Assembly: GCA_964547995.1 (NCBI GenBank)
Contig: CAZJRB010000036.1
Coordinates: 1 to 56,622 of the forward strand
Source of the DNA: CAZJRB01 sp964547995
Lineage (GTDB): Bacteria; Planctomycetota; Planctomycetia; Pirellulales; Thermoguttaceae
DNA length: 56,622 nucleotides
Direction: 5' to 3'
Made by a program: the position numbers and the translations under genes. Positions 15,319 to 24,060 of this stretch are shown here, piece by piece (position 1 is the stretch's first letter; every line of letters begins with the position of its first letter). The notes under the pieces were generated by a model. That model was not told the origin of the DNA. It searched no databases and saw only the letters and a list, made by a program, of their open reading frames with translations.

Positions 15319-17954
15319 ATCCCGAGATCACGCGCGCCAAGGTCCGGTTCGACGGCCGGGAGTATCTCGCCGAGCCGTTCGAGGAGACCGAGTGGAAGCT
15401 GGCCAGCGACATCGTTATCGGCGGCCGACGCCGCGGGGCCGTCGACGTCTTCTACCTCGAACGACCGGAAGAAGCCGACGAAGCCCTCTTTCTAAAAGAG
15501 GAACATTATCTGCTCGAAGGAATCGCTTATGCGCTCAGCGAGGCCATCGAGCGCAAACTGGCCGAAGAGTCGCTGCGCACAAGCGAAGCGAAATACCGCT
15601 CCTTGGTAGACGACGTGCTCGACACCTCGGCGGCAGGTGTTTTCATTCTAGACGCAGACTTCAAAGTCGTTTGGATCAACCGGACGATGGAACGCTACTT
15701 TGGTCTGAAAAGAGAAGAGATCGTTGGGAAAGACAAGCGACAGTTGATTCGCAGCCGAATCAGGACCATCTTCGCGGATCCCGAGACCTTTGCCGAGAAG
15801 GTCCTCGCGACGTACGACAATAATACGTACGTCGAGCACTTCGAGTGCCGGGTGCTGCCGGACGGCGACCGGGAAGAACGGTGGCTGGAACACCGGAGCA
15901 CGCCCATTCGATTGGGGGTTCTTGCCGGAGGACGCATCGAGCACTATTACGATATTACCCAGCGGAAGCGGGCCGAAAACGCCGTGCGGGAAAGCAAGGA
16001 ACGGTTCCGCACCGTCGTTACTGCCAGCAAGGACGCCATGATTTCGATGGACCAGGAAGGGTTGATCGTCATGTTCAATCCGGCGGCGGAGCAGATGTTC
16101 GGCCGCGCGGCGTCGGGAATGCTCGGCCGGCCGCTCGACTGCCTGATGCCCGAGGAGTATCGCCGGCGGCACCGTCGATATGTCGAAGGCTTTTTCTCCC
16201 AAGGGGAACCGTGCGGAGCGATCGGCCGAACGGTCGAGTTACCGGCCGTGCGGAGCAACGGCGAGGAGTTTCCGACCGAGTTATCGCTTTCGGCGGGCGA
16301 GCGCGGCGGCCGGCGGTTCGTTCTGGCCGTCATCCGCGACGTGACCGAGCGCAAGCGGGCGGAGGAAGAACTGCAGGCGGAACGAAATAAACTCCACGCT
16401 ACGATGGCTGCTGTACAAGGCGGCATAACAATCCAGGACCGTGAGTACAACATCATTTATCAGAATAAATTTCTCGAGAATAGGTTAGGTGGTATAGGAG
16501 AAAAATGTTACCGTGTGTATGAAAGAAGAGAAGAAATCTGTGAAGGTTGTCCTGTAGAAAAAGCGTTTAGAGATGCCAAATCCCATACGGCTGAAAGAAA
16601 AATTGTGATGCCGAATGGTGAAATTGCTTATTGGAATAATACGGCAAGTCCAATCAGGGATACAACGGGAAAAGTCGTAGCATGTGTTGAGCTTGCCACA
16701 GTCATCACCGAGCAGAAGCGGGCCGAAGAGGAGTTGGTCGCGGCCAAGCTCGCCGCCGAGGCCGCCAACCGGGCCAAGACCGAGTTCCTGGCCAACATGA
16801 GCCACGAAATCCGCACACCCATGACGGCCATCCTCGGCTTCACCGACCTGCTGACGTCGTTCGACTTTTCCCCGAGTGAACGCCGCGAACACCTCGAAAC
16901 CATCCATCGCAACGGCCAGAACCTCCTGGCGATCATCAACGACATCCTCGACCTGTCGAAGATCGAGGCCGAAAAAATCGAGACCGAGCCGATGGATTGC
17001 TCACCCCAGGAAGTCGTTGAAGAAGTCCTGTCGCTGATGGAGTATCGCGTCACGGAAAGGGGACTCACGCTGGATTTACGCTATGTCTACCCGCTGCCGA
17101 TAACGATCCACACCGATCCGATCCGCCTGCGCCAGATCCTGGTCAACCTGCTGGGCAACGCGATCAAGTTCACCGACACCGGCGGCGTGACGATCACCGT
17201 CCGCTGTACCCATGCGGAGGGCGAACCGCCGAGGATGCAGTTCGAGGTGGCCGACACCGGCATCGGCATGACCTCCGAAGCGATGGGCAAGCTGTTTCAG
17301 CCGTTCACCCAGGCCGACGGGTCGACCACCCGTCGCTACGGCGGCACCGGGCTGGGGCTGAGCATCGCGCAGAGGATGGCCAAATTGCTCGGCGGCCGGA
17401 TCGATGTGCAGAGCGAACCCGGCGCCGGCAGCATTTTTACGCTGACGATCGACCCCGGGCCGCTGGACGGGGTGCCGATGCTCGAATCGGCCAGCGACGT
17501 CTTCGCCCCAAAAGCCTCAGAAGAGGAGCCGACCCAGAAGTGGATCGGCCCCGCGGAACTTGCCGCCGGGTCGCCGGGCTCGCTGGAAAACGGCCCCTGT
17601 CCTGCGGACATGGCCGAGTTGCTCGACGCATTTGCCGAGGAATTGCCGCAGCGGGCGGAGAAAATCAAAAACGCCTTCCAAAACTGCGATTTGGACTCGC
17701 TCGAAGAACTCTCCCACCAGTTGAAGGGCTCCGCCGCCGTCTACGGCTTCCCTGCCATCTCTGCGACTGCCGGGGAGGTGTACCAGTGCTCAACCGAGGA
17801 AGATGACGGTGAGCAGCTTCAGCGGGCAGTCGATGAACTGATCCACCTGTGCCGGAACGCGCAGGGCGAAAAAACAGAGCCCAACCACGACTCGTTGCCC
17901 CCGGCGAACTTATGTACAATAGTCAAAACTTGGTCTGACACTAACCAAGAATAG
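15306..17954 (+). CDS. multi-PAS hybrid histidine kinase with C-terminal Hpt domain
   Basis: In the frame opening at the GTG at 15306 the 882-residue product has these parts. First is a GAF-like linker segment (QYPEITRAKVRFDG to ERKLAEE). Three PAS domains follow (about 90-220, 225-355, 355-470). Then come a HisKA domain with phosphorylated His500 in NMSHEIRTPM, an ATPase domain with GTGLGLSIA, and an Hpt domain with His804 in SHQLKGSAA. No receiver domain lies between kinase and Hpt, so a separate response regulator is needed. No membrane helix is seen, so it is probably cytoplasmic. The true start appears to be 15217 in another frame, so the gene may be damaged. The third PAS domain is encoded by AT-rich DNA unlike the rest and contains a CYRVYERREEICEGCP-type cysteine cluster. 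Confidence 0.85.
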   Translation: MGCQYPEITRAKVRFDGREYLAEPFEETEWKLASDIVIGGRRRGAVDVFYLERPEEADEALFLKEEHYLLEGIAYALSEAIERKLAEESLRTSEAKYRSLVDDVLDTSAAGVFILDADFKVVWINRTMERYFGLKREEIVGKDKRQLIRSRIRTIFADPETFAEKVLATYDNNTYVEHFECRVLPDGDREERWLEHRSTPIRLGVLAGGRIEHYYDITQRKRAENAVRESKERFRTVVTASKDAMISMDQEGLIVMFNPAAEQMFGRAASGMLGRPLDCLMPEEYRRRHRRYVEGFFSQGEPCGAIGRTVELPAVRSNGEEFPTELSLSAGERGGRRFVLAVIRDVTERKRAEEELQAERNKLHATMAAVQGGITIQDREYNIIYQNKFLENRLGGIGEKCYRVYERREEICEGCPVEKAFRDAKSHTAERKIVMPNGEIAYWNNTASPIRDTTGKVVACVELATVITEQKRAEEELVAAKLAAEAANRAKTEFLANMSHEIRTPMTAILGFTDLLTSFDFSPSERREHLETIHRNGQNLLAIINDILDLSKIEAEKIETEPMDCSPQEVVEEVLSLMEYRVTERGLTLDLRYVYPLPITIHTDPIRLRQILVNLLGNAIKFTDTGGVTITVRCTHAEGEPPRMQFEVADTGIGMTSEAMGKLFQPFTQADGSTTRRYGGTGLGLSIAQRMAKLLGGRIDVQSEPGAGSIFTLTIDPGPLDGVPMLESASDVFAPKASEEEPTQKWIGPAELAAGSPGSLENGPCPADMAELLDAFAEELPQRAEKIKNAFQNCDLDSLEELSHQLKGSAAVYGFPAISATAGEVYQCSTEEDDGEQLQRAVDELIHLCRNAQGEKTEPNHDSLPPANLCTIVKTWSDTNQE

Positions 17955-17984
17955 AGAGTAGACCCGTCAGTTGCAGAAAAGGAA

Positions 17985-18131
17985 TTGTAGGACGGATTGT
18001 CAATCCGTCCAGAGTGGGTGGATCGTCGTTTTTGGCGAATGGTCTGAACTTTACCCCTGGTGTCCTCCTCTGGCAACCATCCTGGAACAGATTTAGGCGT
18101 CCACTGGACGGATTGACAATCCGTCCTGCAA
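17985..18131. repeat. 147-bp MITE-like element with palindromic ends
   Basis: Each end contains a 10-bp palindrome with a one-base centre: GGACGGATTG-T-CAATCCGTCC at 17990-18010, and the same arms around A at 18106-18126. The whole ends (TTGTAGGACGG and CCGTCCTGCAA) are inverted relative to each other. The element is non-coding and lies after the kinase gene. Confidence 0.75.
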
Positions 18132-18158
18132 GTTTGCGTTTGCAACGTTTGAGGCTCG

Positions 18159-18243
18159 TTGGTGGGCCGGCGCGTGCGATCTATCGTTCCGCGACGTCGG
18201 CACGTTGATTTAGGGAAGATCACCGTTTCCGCCGGCCCACCAA
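18159..18243. repeat. inverted repeat TTGGTGGGCCGGCG / CGCCGGCCCACCAA
   Basis: Perfect 14-bp arms at 18159-18172 and 18230-18243 enclose 57 bp. It stands directly beside the element at 17985-18131, so the 540-bp spacer before the GH172 gene is mostly repeat DNA. The sequence TGAATAATCC at 18271-18280 recurs near 24858. Confidence 0.7.
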
Positions 18244-18493
18244 GGGCTCACGCACGCTTGTCCCACCCTACGTGAATAATCCGGGCTAACGGGCGATCGA
18301 AACTTCAAGGCTAAAGGACGGCTCGCATACGATTAACCGCTAGCTGGCCGTTAGTGTTGATTTCTTTGCAGGATAGACTAGGATAGGGGCGAATCGGGTA
18401 AGGGCCGGGCTTTCCGCGGGCGGCGGGATTCGAGGGGGAGTGGAACGAGCCGGTGATGCAGAACGTTCGGCAATAAGGGAAAGAAGGACACTC

Positions 18494-19552
18494 ATGGAAA
18501 TAATCATCAAGGTGGTTTTCCTTGCCGCGGCACCCCTGTTCGCAATCCTCGGCACGGTGGACGCACAGACCGGCCGCTGGCAGGACGTAAGTGCCGTCAA
18601 GGATCGAAAGACGCACACGGCGCCGCGGACGTGGACCTTGGACAAGTATCCCGACGTACCGACGCTGAAACCGCACTCGAAGGTAACCGTTCTCGATAAG
18701 GACGGACCGGGTGTAATTACATCGTTCCACGTTTCGGACTACGGACGCGGCGACGACAGCAAGCTGATTCTGCGAGTGTGGTACGACAACGAGGAAAAGC
18801 CGGCGATTGAGATGCCGCTGATGGATTTCCTGGGAGACATCCAGTCGGCGACCAGGCCGTATCACACGGTCTATTTCTCCCATGTCCGAAAGTCCCACAA
18901 CTTCCGCCTGCCCATGCCGTTTCGGAAGCACATCAAGATCGAGGTCGAAAACCCGACCGACGGCGATCTGTTCGGCTACATGGAACTCCAGTGGGACGAG
19001 GTTAAGGGGATTCCCGAGGAGTGTGGATATCTCCGAGTTGCCTATCAGAACGGACATTTTGCTTTTCCGCACGAGGAGTTGGTTCTGTGCGATATCAAGT
19101 CACCGGGGGCTATCGTCGCACACTGGCTGCAACTTGAAGGCGATCACAAATCGTGTCGCGGCGGCCAGGGCATCTGCGAAGGCAACCATGAAATCCATCT
19201 CGACGGCGACGCGAAACCGACTTACGAGAGTCTCGGAGTCGAGGATTTCTACGGGCACTCCTGGGGATTCGGCGGCGTTGAGTCGGATTCCTATGCAGCC
19301 ATCGTTCGTCACGAGGGCACGCCCAAGGGCGGAACCCTGGCCGCCATGGTTCGTGCGCGGGACACCGACAAGATCACGTTCAGGAAGTCCTGCAAAGTCG
19401 TCTTGACCTATAAGCACGACCTCGGCCCGCCCTACAATCCCAAAACGGGTAAGGGCAAAGCACCGGCTCTTCAGCCGTTTGTTGATGGAACGAGTCTGAA
19501 TGCACCCTACCGCAGTTGCATTTATTACTATTCAAGAAACGGAACAAGGTAA
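18494..19552 (+). CDS. secreted DUF2961 (GH172-like) protein
   Basis: The 352-residue protein has a signal peptide (1-22) and the DUF2961 double-jelly-roll domain. Recognisable family segments are GPGVITSFHVSD near the start, MPFRKHIKIEVENP in the middle and GVEDFYGHSWGF near residue 240, which holds the acidic residues of the active site in GH172. Characterised GH172 enzymes act on fructofuranosides or arabinofuranosides; the substrate here is unknown. The ATG at 18494 follows AAGGA. The gene is followed after 237 bp by an HzsA-related gene with its own ribosome-binding site, and a shared role is not evident. Confidence 0.8.
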   Translation: MEIIIKVVFLAAAPLFAILGTVDAQTGRWQDVSAVKDRKTHTAPRTWTLDKYPDVPTLKPHSKVTVLDKDGPGVITSFHVSDYGRGDDSKLILRVWYDNEEKPAIEMPLMDFLGDIQSATRPYHTVYFSHVRKSHNFRLPMPFRKHIKIEVENPTDGDLFGYMELQWDEVKGIPEECGYLRVAYQNGHFAFPHEELVLCDIKSPGAIVAHWLQLEGDHKSCRGGQGICEGNHEIHLDGDAKPTYESLGVEDFYGHSWGFGGVESDSYAAIVRHEGTPKGGTLAAMVRARDTDKITFRKSCKVVLTYKHDLGPPYNPKTGKGKAPALQPFVDGTSLNAPYRSCIYYYSRNGTR

Positions 19553-19789
19553 ATGCCCAACCACTGCGTTGAGACGGACACGGACAAGCCGCGCCGCTGA
19601 TTCTGTACGTTCGACGGGAGAATCAAAATGCACGGAAGAAGCGTCACAGGCGTAGTCGTGCCCCGAGGAATATGCTTGCAGGGAACGGGGGAGCGAGTAC
19701 AATAAACGTTCCCGAGCCGTTACCGGTGCGATGACCCATTATGAAGACCCGAACCCATCACCCGGCGAGCATTGGCAAGGAGGACAGAC

Positions 19790-22246
19790 ATGCACCGAAA
19801 GTTCCTTTTTTGGTCGGCGTTCTTTCCGTCAATTACACTCTTGTGTCCGGCTTTGCAGGCCGCAACGCCCGAGTGCGAGCGGGTATGGAACGAGGAGCAC
19901 AAGGAGTTGACCGATCAGATCGCGCGGCTGAAGAAATGGAGAGGCGTGCCCCGCGACCGGCTCAAGACGGAAGCCCTCGACGAACAGGCGCTGACGTGGG
20001 CCGACGACAAGGACCCGCTCGATATCGTCCTGCGCAGAACGGGCGCACTCTTGCAGCACTTCGAGACCGCAAAGCGGCTTTCCGCCTCCTTGCTCAACGA
20101 GTTTGAATCGCGGCTGGCCGAGCTGTCCGACGCGGCCCGGTCAACGTCCGACGCCGGCGACCGCAAAAACCTCTTCACCGAAGCCTGCAAGCTCCGCCGG
20201 AAAATCGCACTGGCCAATCCGCTACTCGACTTCGACGCCATCGTCTGCATGCTCGAGCAGCCCGGCAACGCCCGGATCATCGAACAGGCCCGCGCATGCT
20301 GGGGAGGACACGCCCGTGGCGGCGGGCCCATCATCATCCACGACTTCAAATCCAACCCGCAAATCGAAAAACCGCTCGACGGCATCACCGTTGCCGACGG
20401 CCCCTGGAAGGGCAAAGAGCTGACCGAGTTGTTCTCCGGCCTGGAGCTGAGCTACGACGCCAAGCAGTTCTTGTTCGCCGCCACGACCGACAGCAACGTC
20501 TGGCGACTCTTCACCTACGACCTGGCCGACAAACGGCTCGTGCAACTGACCGACGGGCCGCACGACGACTTCGACCCCTGCCTGTTGCCCTCCGGGCGGA
20601 TCGTCTTCACCTCGACCCGCCGCGGCGGCATCGGCCGGTGCCTGCTCACGCCAAAGTCCGTAACCTACACGCTCTACTCCATGGAGCCCGACGGCTCCGA
20701 TATCGTCCAACTCAGCTACCACGAAACCAACGAGTGGCAACCGTGCGTGAACCACAAGGGCATGCTCGTCTATACGCGTTGGGATTATCTCGACCGCTGG
20801 TGGGCGTCGGCCCATCACATGTGGATGAGCTACCCCGACGGCTGCGACCCCCGCAACTTCCACGGCAACTACCCGGTCCCCTCGTCGGCCTTTCCCAACG
20901 GCACCGAGCCGGAGCACTACGGGCAGAACAAGCTGCAAAACGGGCGCGTGTTGCGGCCCGACGTCGAAATCTCCTTCCGCCCGGTCCCCGCTTCCGAAAA
21001 ATACACGGCCACGGCCGTCGGCCACCATCAGGGGTTTTCGGGCAGCCTCGTCCTGGTCGATCCCCGCATCCGCGACGACGGCAAAATGGCCCAGGCCCGG
21101 CGGATTACGCCCGAATACGGGTTCCCCGAAGTCGAGCCGAACGCCCCGCACGCCTACGGCACGGCCTGGCCGCTGAGCGACGATTTCTACCTCTGCAACT
21201 TCAACTGGGGGCTCTACCTGCTCGACCGGTTCGGCAACCGGGTTGTCATTCACGATCCCGGCAAGGGGCCTTTCCGGATCCGAGATCCGTTCCCGCTGCG
21301 GCCGCGAAAGACGCCCCCGGACGTGCCCGTCCGGACGTGGCAGGGCCGCCGGGCCTCGCTGCCCGACCACCGACGCGCGACGCTCAAGGTCGCCAACTGC
21401 TACATCGGCGACATGCCATTGCCGCCGGGTGTCAAGGTCAAGTGGATGCGGATCATCCAGATCATTCCCCAGTTGCGGACCCGCATCAACGGCCATGTCA
21501 TCAAGCTCATCTCCTTCGCCGACGAGTCGATCGGCCGGCTGCCGCTTGGCGTCGTCCCGGTCGAAGACGACGGCAGCATCTACTGCGAGGCCCCCGTGGG
21601 CAAAGCCCTCTATTTTCAGCTCCTCGACGAGCGGGGGATGGCCGTCCAGTCGATGCGGTCGGTTACCTACGTCCACGCCGGCGAGCAGCTCACCTGCACC
21701 GGCTGCCACGAGAGCCGCTGGGAGGCGAACCCGCCCATGTCCAACCCCAAGGCCTTTCAACGGCCGCCGTCGAAAATCGTTCCGGAAGTCGAGAGCGGCG
21801 CGATCCCGTTCAATTTCTACAAACTCGTGAAATGGCCCGTCTTTGACCGCAAGTGCGTCGAGTGCCATAAGAAACACCCGAAATCGCCCGACATGAGCTA
21901 CGCTTCGGTCGCGAAGAACAACCTCGCGTTCGGCCTGCCCGGCGAAATCGGCATGCGCATGCTCGGCGTCGGCGCATCGCGGACGACCCCGGGCCGCTTC
22001 GGCGCACACGCATCCGGCATGATGCAGTCGCTTATGACGAAGGACTATCACCAGGACCTGAACATGTCGGACGACGACTGGCGGCGGCTCACTTTGTGGC
22101 TCGACCTGAACTCGAACGAGATCGGCTGGATCGGCGAAGACATGGCGCCGATCGAGGCCCAAAAGCGCGGCGAGGACGTCTGGCCGCCCATCGACATCGA
22201 CCGCGAGAATCCGCTAGGCGTAGAAAACGACTACCCGTTGCCGTAG
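19790..22246 (+). CDS. HzsA-related PD40/di-haem cytochrome c protein (paralogue)
   Basis: The 818-residue protein has a signal peptide (MHRKFLFWSAFFPSITLL), an N-terminal helical region and a PD40 propeller (about 190-420). Its C-terminal cytochrome part carries haem sites CTGCH (636-640) and CVECH (689-693). It resembles the protein at 781-3285 in architecture but is clearly divergent. The ATG at 19790 follows AAGGAGG by six bases. It probably acts as a periplasmic redox protein; no reaction can be assigned. It is convergent with the HgcAB-like operon, whose stop lies 34 bp away. Confidence 0.85.
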   Translation: MHRKFLFWSAFFPSITLLCPALQAATPECERVWNEEHKELTDQIARLKKWRGVPRDRLKTEALDEQALTWADDKDPLDIVLRRTGALLQHFETAKRLSASLLNEFESRLAELSDAARSTSDAGDRKNLFTEACKLRRKIALANPLLDFDAIVCMLEQPGNARIIEQARACWGGHARGGGPIIIHDFKSNPQIEKPLDGITVADGPWKGKELTELFSGLELSYDAKQFLFAATTDSNVWRLFTYDLADKRLVQLTDGPHDDFDPCLLPSGRIVFTSTRRGGIGRCLLTPKSVTYTLYSMEPDGSDIVQLSYHETNEWQPCVNHKGMLVYTRWDYLDRWWASAHHMWMSYPDGCDPRNFHGNYPVPSSAFPNGTEPEHYGQNKLQNGRVLRPDVEISFRPVPASEKYTATAVGHHQGFSGSLVLVDPRIRDDGKMAQARRITPEYGFPEVEPNAPHAYGTAWPLSDDFYLCNFNWGLYLLDRFGNRVVIHDPGKGPFRIRDPFPLRPRKTPPDVPVRTWQGRRASLPDHRRATLKVANCYIGDMPLPPGVKVKWMRIIQIIPQLRTRINGHVIKLISFADESIGRLPLGVVPVEDDGSIYCEAPVGKALYFQLLDERGMAVQSMRSVTYVHAGEQLTCTGCHESRWEANPPMSNPKAFQRPPSKIVPEVESGAIPFNFYKLVKWPVFDRKCVECHKKHPKSPDMSYASVAKNNLAFGLPGEIGMRMLGVGASRTTPGRFGAHASGMMQSLMTKDYHQDLNMSDDDWRRLTLWLDLNSNEIGWIGEDMAPIEAQKRGEDVWPPIDIDRENPLGVENDYPLP

Positions 22247-22279
22247 GCCGGTGGCCCGTAATCCGGCCTCTGGGCAGAC

Positions 22280-23359
22280 TCACCCGCGGCAGGGACGATC
22301 TCGCGCACCACCCAGCCGGAGAGCCGATTGCGGGCACTGCTTCACGCACGCACTGCACGCGAAGCAGGCATTCCGGTCGCGAAAGGTCGTTTTCCCGTCA
22401 CCACCCAATTCGCCGTACACCCCTACCGGGCAGATCTCGCGGCAGGCGCCGCAGCCGTTGCACCGGTCGCGGTCGAGTGTGATGTCCCCGAGGGGCTTCT
22501 TGCTGAACAGCGTGCCCAGCTTGCTGAACCCGAGACGGAGCATCAGTTGCTCGGGGTCCGATTTTCGGGCCGAGGCGATTCCGGCCAGGTCGAAGCCGGC
22601 AGTGAAGGAGATGCCGAATGCTGCGATAAACCAGCCCCAATGCTTAAGCGGATCGTCCAGCACAACCCAGTCGAACCCTGCCCAGGATAACACGAACACG
22701 GCCGAAGCGAAGGCCGCCTGACCCCAGCCGGTCTTGCCCGGGATGATGTCGATCAGAAGGTACAGCACGGCCAGCACCGACCAGAACAAGAGGGTGGCCC
22801 CGGCGAGATATTGGCGGCAGAAAACGGCAACGACCGCGGCCATCGCCAGGTAGACGACGAAGTTCATTGAAAGGAACATGTCGAGGCGGTGCTCGAGGTC
22901 AAACCGGAACCGGCACATCGGCTCGGTCTTCTTCATGCCCGCTTCAAGGTACGCGGGGATGTCCTTGGCATAGACCGGCCCGAATTCGGCTCGAAATCCC
23001 GTCTCTCGCTCGATGGCCTTGATGTCCATGCCGGGAGCGGAAAGTGGGGGAAGGACCACCTCGCGATGCGACACCTTTTCGGACAGTCCCGAGACCTTAA
23101 CGGCGTCGATCACGCGGTTTTCGGTGAAGATCCCGCCGGTCGCCGCGCACCAGACGTTGATGCCGTTGGAATTGGCGACCAACAGCCAGACGTTCCGTCG
23201 GCGAAGTGCCCTCCGCACCCGCTTGACCGTCAGGGAGAAATTGGCGGTCACGACAACGGGCGCGTTCTCGTCGGGTGTTCCGATGGGGAACAGGCCCGTC
23301 GGCGACGCGTGGGGAAACCATCGGAAGAGGTAGGCAATCGCCCAACCGGCCAACGACAT
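22280..23359 (-). CDS. HgcAB-like fusion: corrinoid, membrane and 2[4Fe-4S] ferredoxin domains in one chain
   Basis: The 359-residue protein joins three parts. Residues 22-160 match the corrinoid domain of HgcA: VVVTANFSLT, then GINVWCAA with Cys71 as the predicted lower cobalt ligand, then LPPLSAPG and FGPVYAKDIP. Residues about 165-262 form four or so membrane helices. Residues 300-342 are a bacterial ferredoxin with CNGCGACREICP and CFACSACVKQCP, each C-x2-C-x2-C-x3-C(P), as in HgcB. In HgcA/HgcB these parts methylate mercury with a cobalamin-bound methyl group. Here the HgcA motif N-V-W-C-A-A-G-K reads N-V-W-C-A-A-T-G, the chain is short, and the vicinal C-terminal cysteines of HgcB are missing (one Cys at 357). 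A different methyl acceptor is therefore quite possible. The ATG at 23359 overlaps the methyltransferase stop (TGATG), so the two are translationally coupled. Confidence 0.82.
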   Translation of the reverse strand: MSLAGWAIAYLFRWFPHASPTGLFPIGTPDENAPVVVTANFSLTVKRVRRALRRRNVWLLVANSNGINVWCAATGGIFTENRVIDAVKVSGLSEKVSHREVVLPPLSAPGMDIKAIERETGFRAEFGPVYAKDIPAYLEAGMKKTEPMCRFRFDLEHRLDMFLSMNFVVYLAMAAVVAVFCRQYLAGATLLFWSVLAVLYLLIDIIPGKTGWGQAAFASAVFVLSWAGFDWVVLDDPLKHWGWFIAAFGISFTAGFDLAGIASARKSDPEQLMLRLGFSKLGTLFSKKPLGDITLDRDRCNGCGACREICPVGVYGELGGDGKTTFRDRNACFACSACVKQCPQSALRLGGARDRPCRG

Positions 23360-24021
23360 CACGCCCCCTCCTTGACCGCAGTGAGATAGAGAAAACTGCC
23401 AAGCCGGCTCCGCTCGGCCGTTTCGATGCGAAACCCGGCCTCCGCAACAAGCTCCTCGATACCCGCGACCGCGCGGGTCGTCGTCTGGGTCAGCACGAAA
23501 GTCATGATAAGCAGAGGCACGCGAAGGGTATGGTGCAGGATTCGCCTCCAGATGCTTTGGGGCCTGACCTCGTCGGCAATCGCCAGCCGGCCGCCGGGCT
23601 TCAGCACACGATGGGCTTGGCGGAGCGCGTAGGCCTGCTCGTCGTGCGAGAACTCGGAGAAGACGAGCGTCGCGGTCACCAGGTCGAAGCCTTCGGCGGG
23701 AAACTTGTCCATGCCCGCAACACCCATCTCGTGAAGCTCGATCTTATCGTGAAGATCTCCCGCCTCGACCTTCCTTTGCGCGACGGAGAGCATACCCGGC
23801 GAGACGTCGAATCCCGCGACCTCGGCGCCGCGTCCGGCGGCCAACACGGCCAGCGTGCCGGTTCCGCAGCCGATGTCGAGGACCTTCGAGCCGGGGGCCG
23901 CGCACTCGTCCACGATCCGTCGCTTGACTTGCTCCGACCGCCCCAAGCTGAGCCAGGAAATTCCCCGATCATAGCGATCGGGTTGGGATTCCAGGATCTT
24001 CATGTAGACGTAGCTGGACAT
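23359..24021 (-). CDS. SAM-dependent methyltransferase coupled to the HgcAB-like protein
   Basis: The 220-residue class I methyltransferase has motif I VLDIGCGTGTLAV, the acidic loop GFDVSPGML and the post-motif segment RVLKPGGRLAIADE. A hydrophobic stretch near residue 170 (VPLLIMTFVLTQTTT) may touch the membrane. Its stop codon overlaps the start of the HgcAB-like gene, so the enzyme probably works with that corrinoid protein: it might methylate the cobalamin from SAM or modify a product. I recall that database annotation uses the name corrinoid protein-associated methyltransferase (CpaM) for such neighbours, but I cannot confirm that this protein belongs to it. An internal ATG at 24003 (MKILESQPDRYD) is an alternative start. 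Confidence 0.82.
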   Translation of the reverse strand: MSSYVYMKILESQPDRYDRGISWLSLGRSEQVKRRIVDECAAPGSKVLDIGCGTGTLAVLAAGRGAEVAGFDVSPGMLSVAQRKVEAGDLHDKIELHEMGVAGMDKFPAEGFDLVTATLVFSEFSHDEQAYALRQAHRVLKPGGRLAIADEVRPQSIWRRILHHTLRVPLLIMTFVLTQTTTRAVAGIEELVAEAGFRIETAERSRLGSFLYLTAVKEGA

Positions 24022-24060
24022 CGCTCTCTGCCTGCCGTGCCCCTGAAGCAGACTACCGCG

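Noticed and set aside
20222..22162. 646-residue minus-strand open frame
   Set aside because: Shadow of the second HzsA-related gene with repetitive Val/Asp/Gly/Arg composition.
22280..23359. Calling this a mercury-methylation gene pair outright
   Set aside because: The corrinoid motif lacks Gly-Lys and the HgcB vicinal cysteines are missing, so activity on mercury is unproven.
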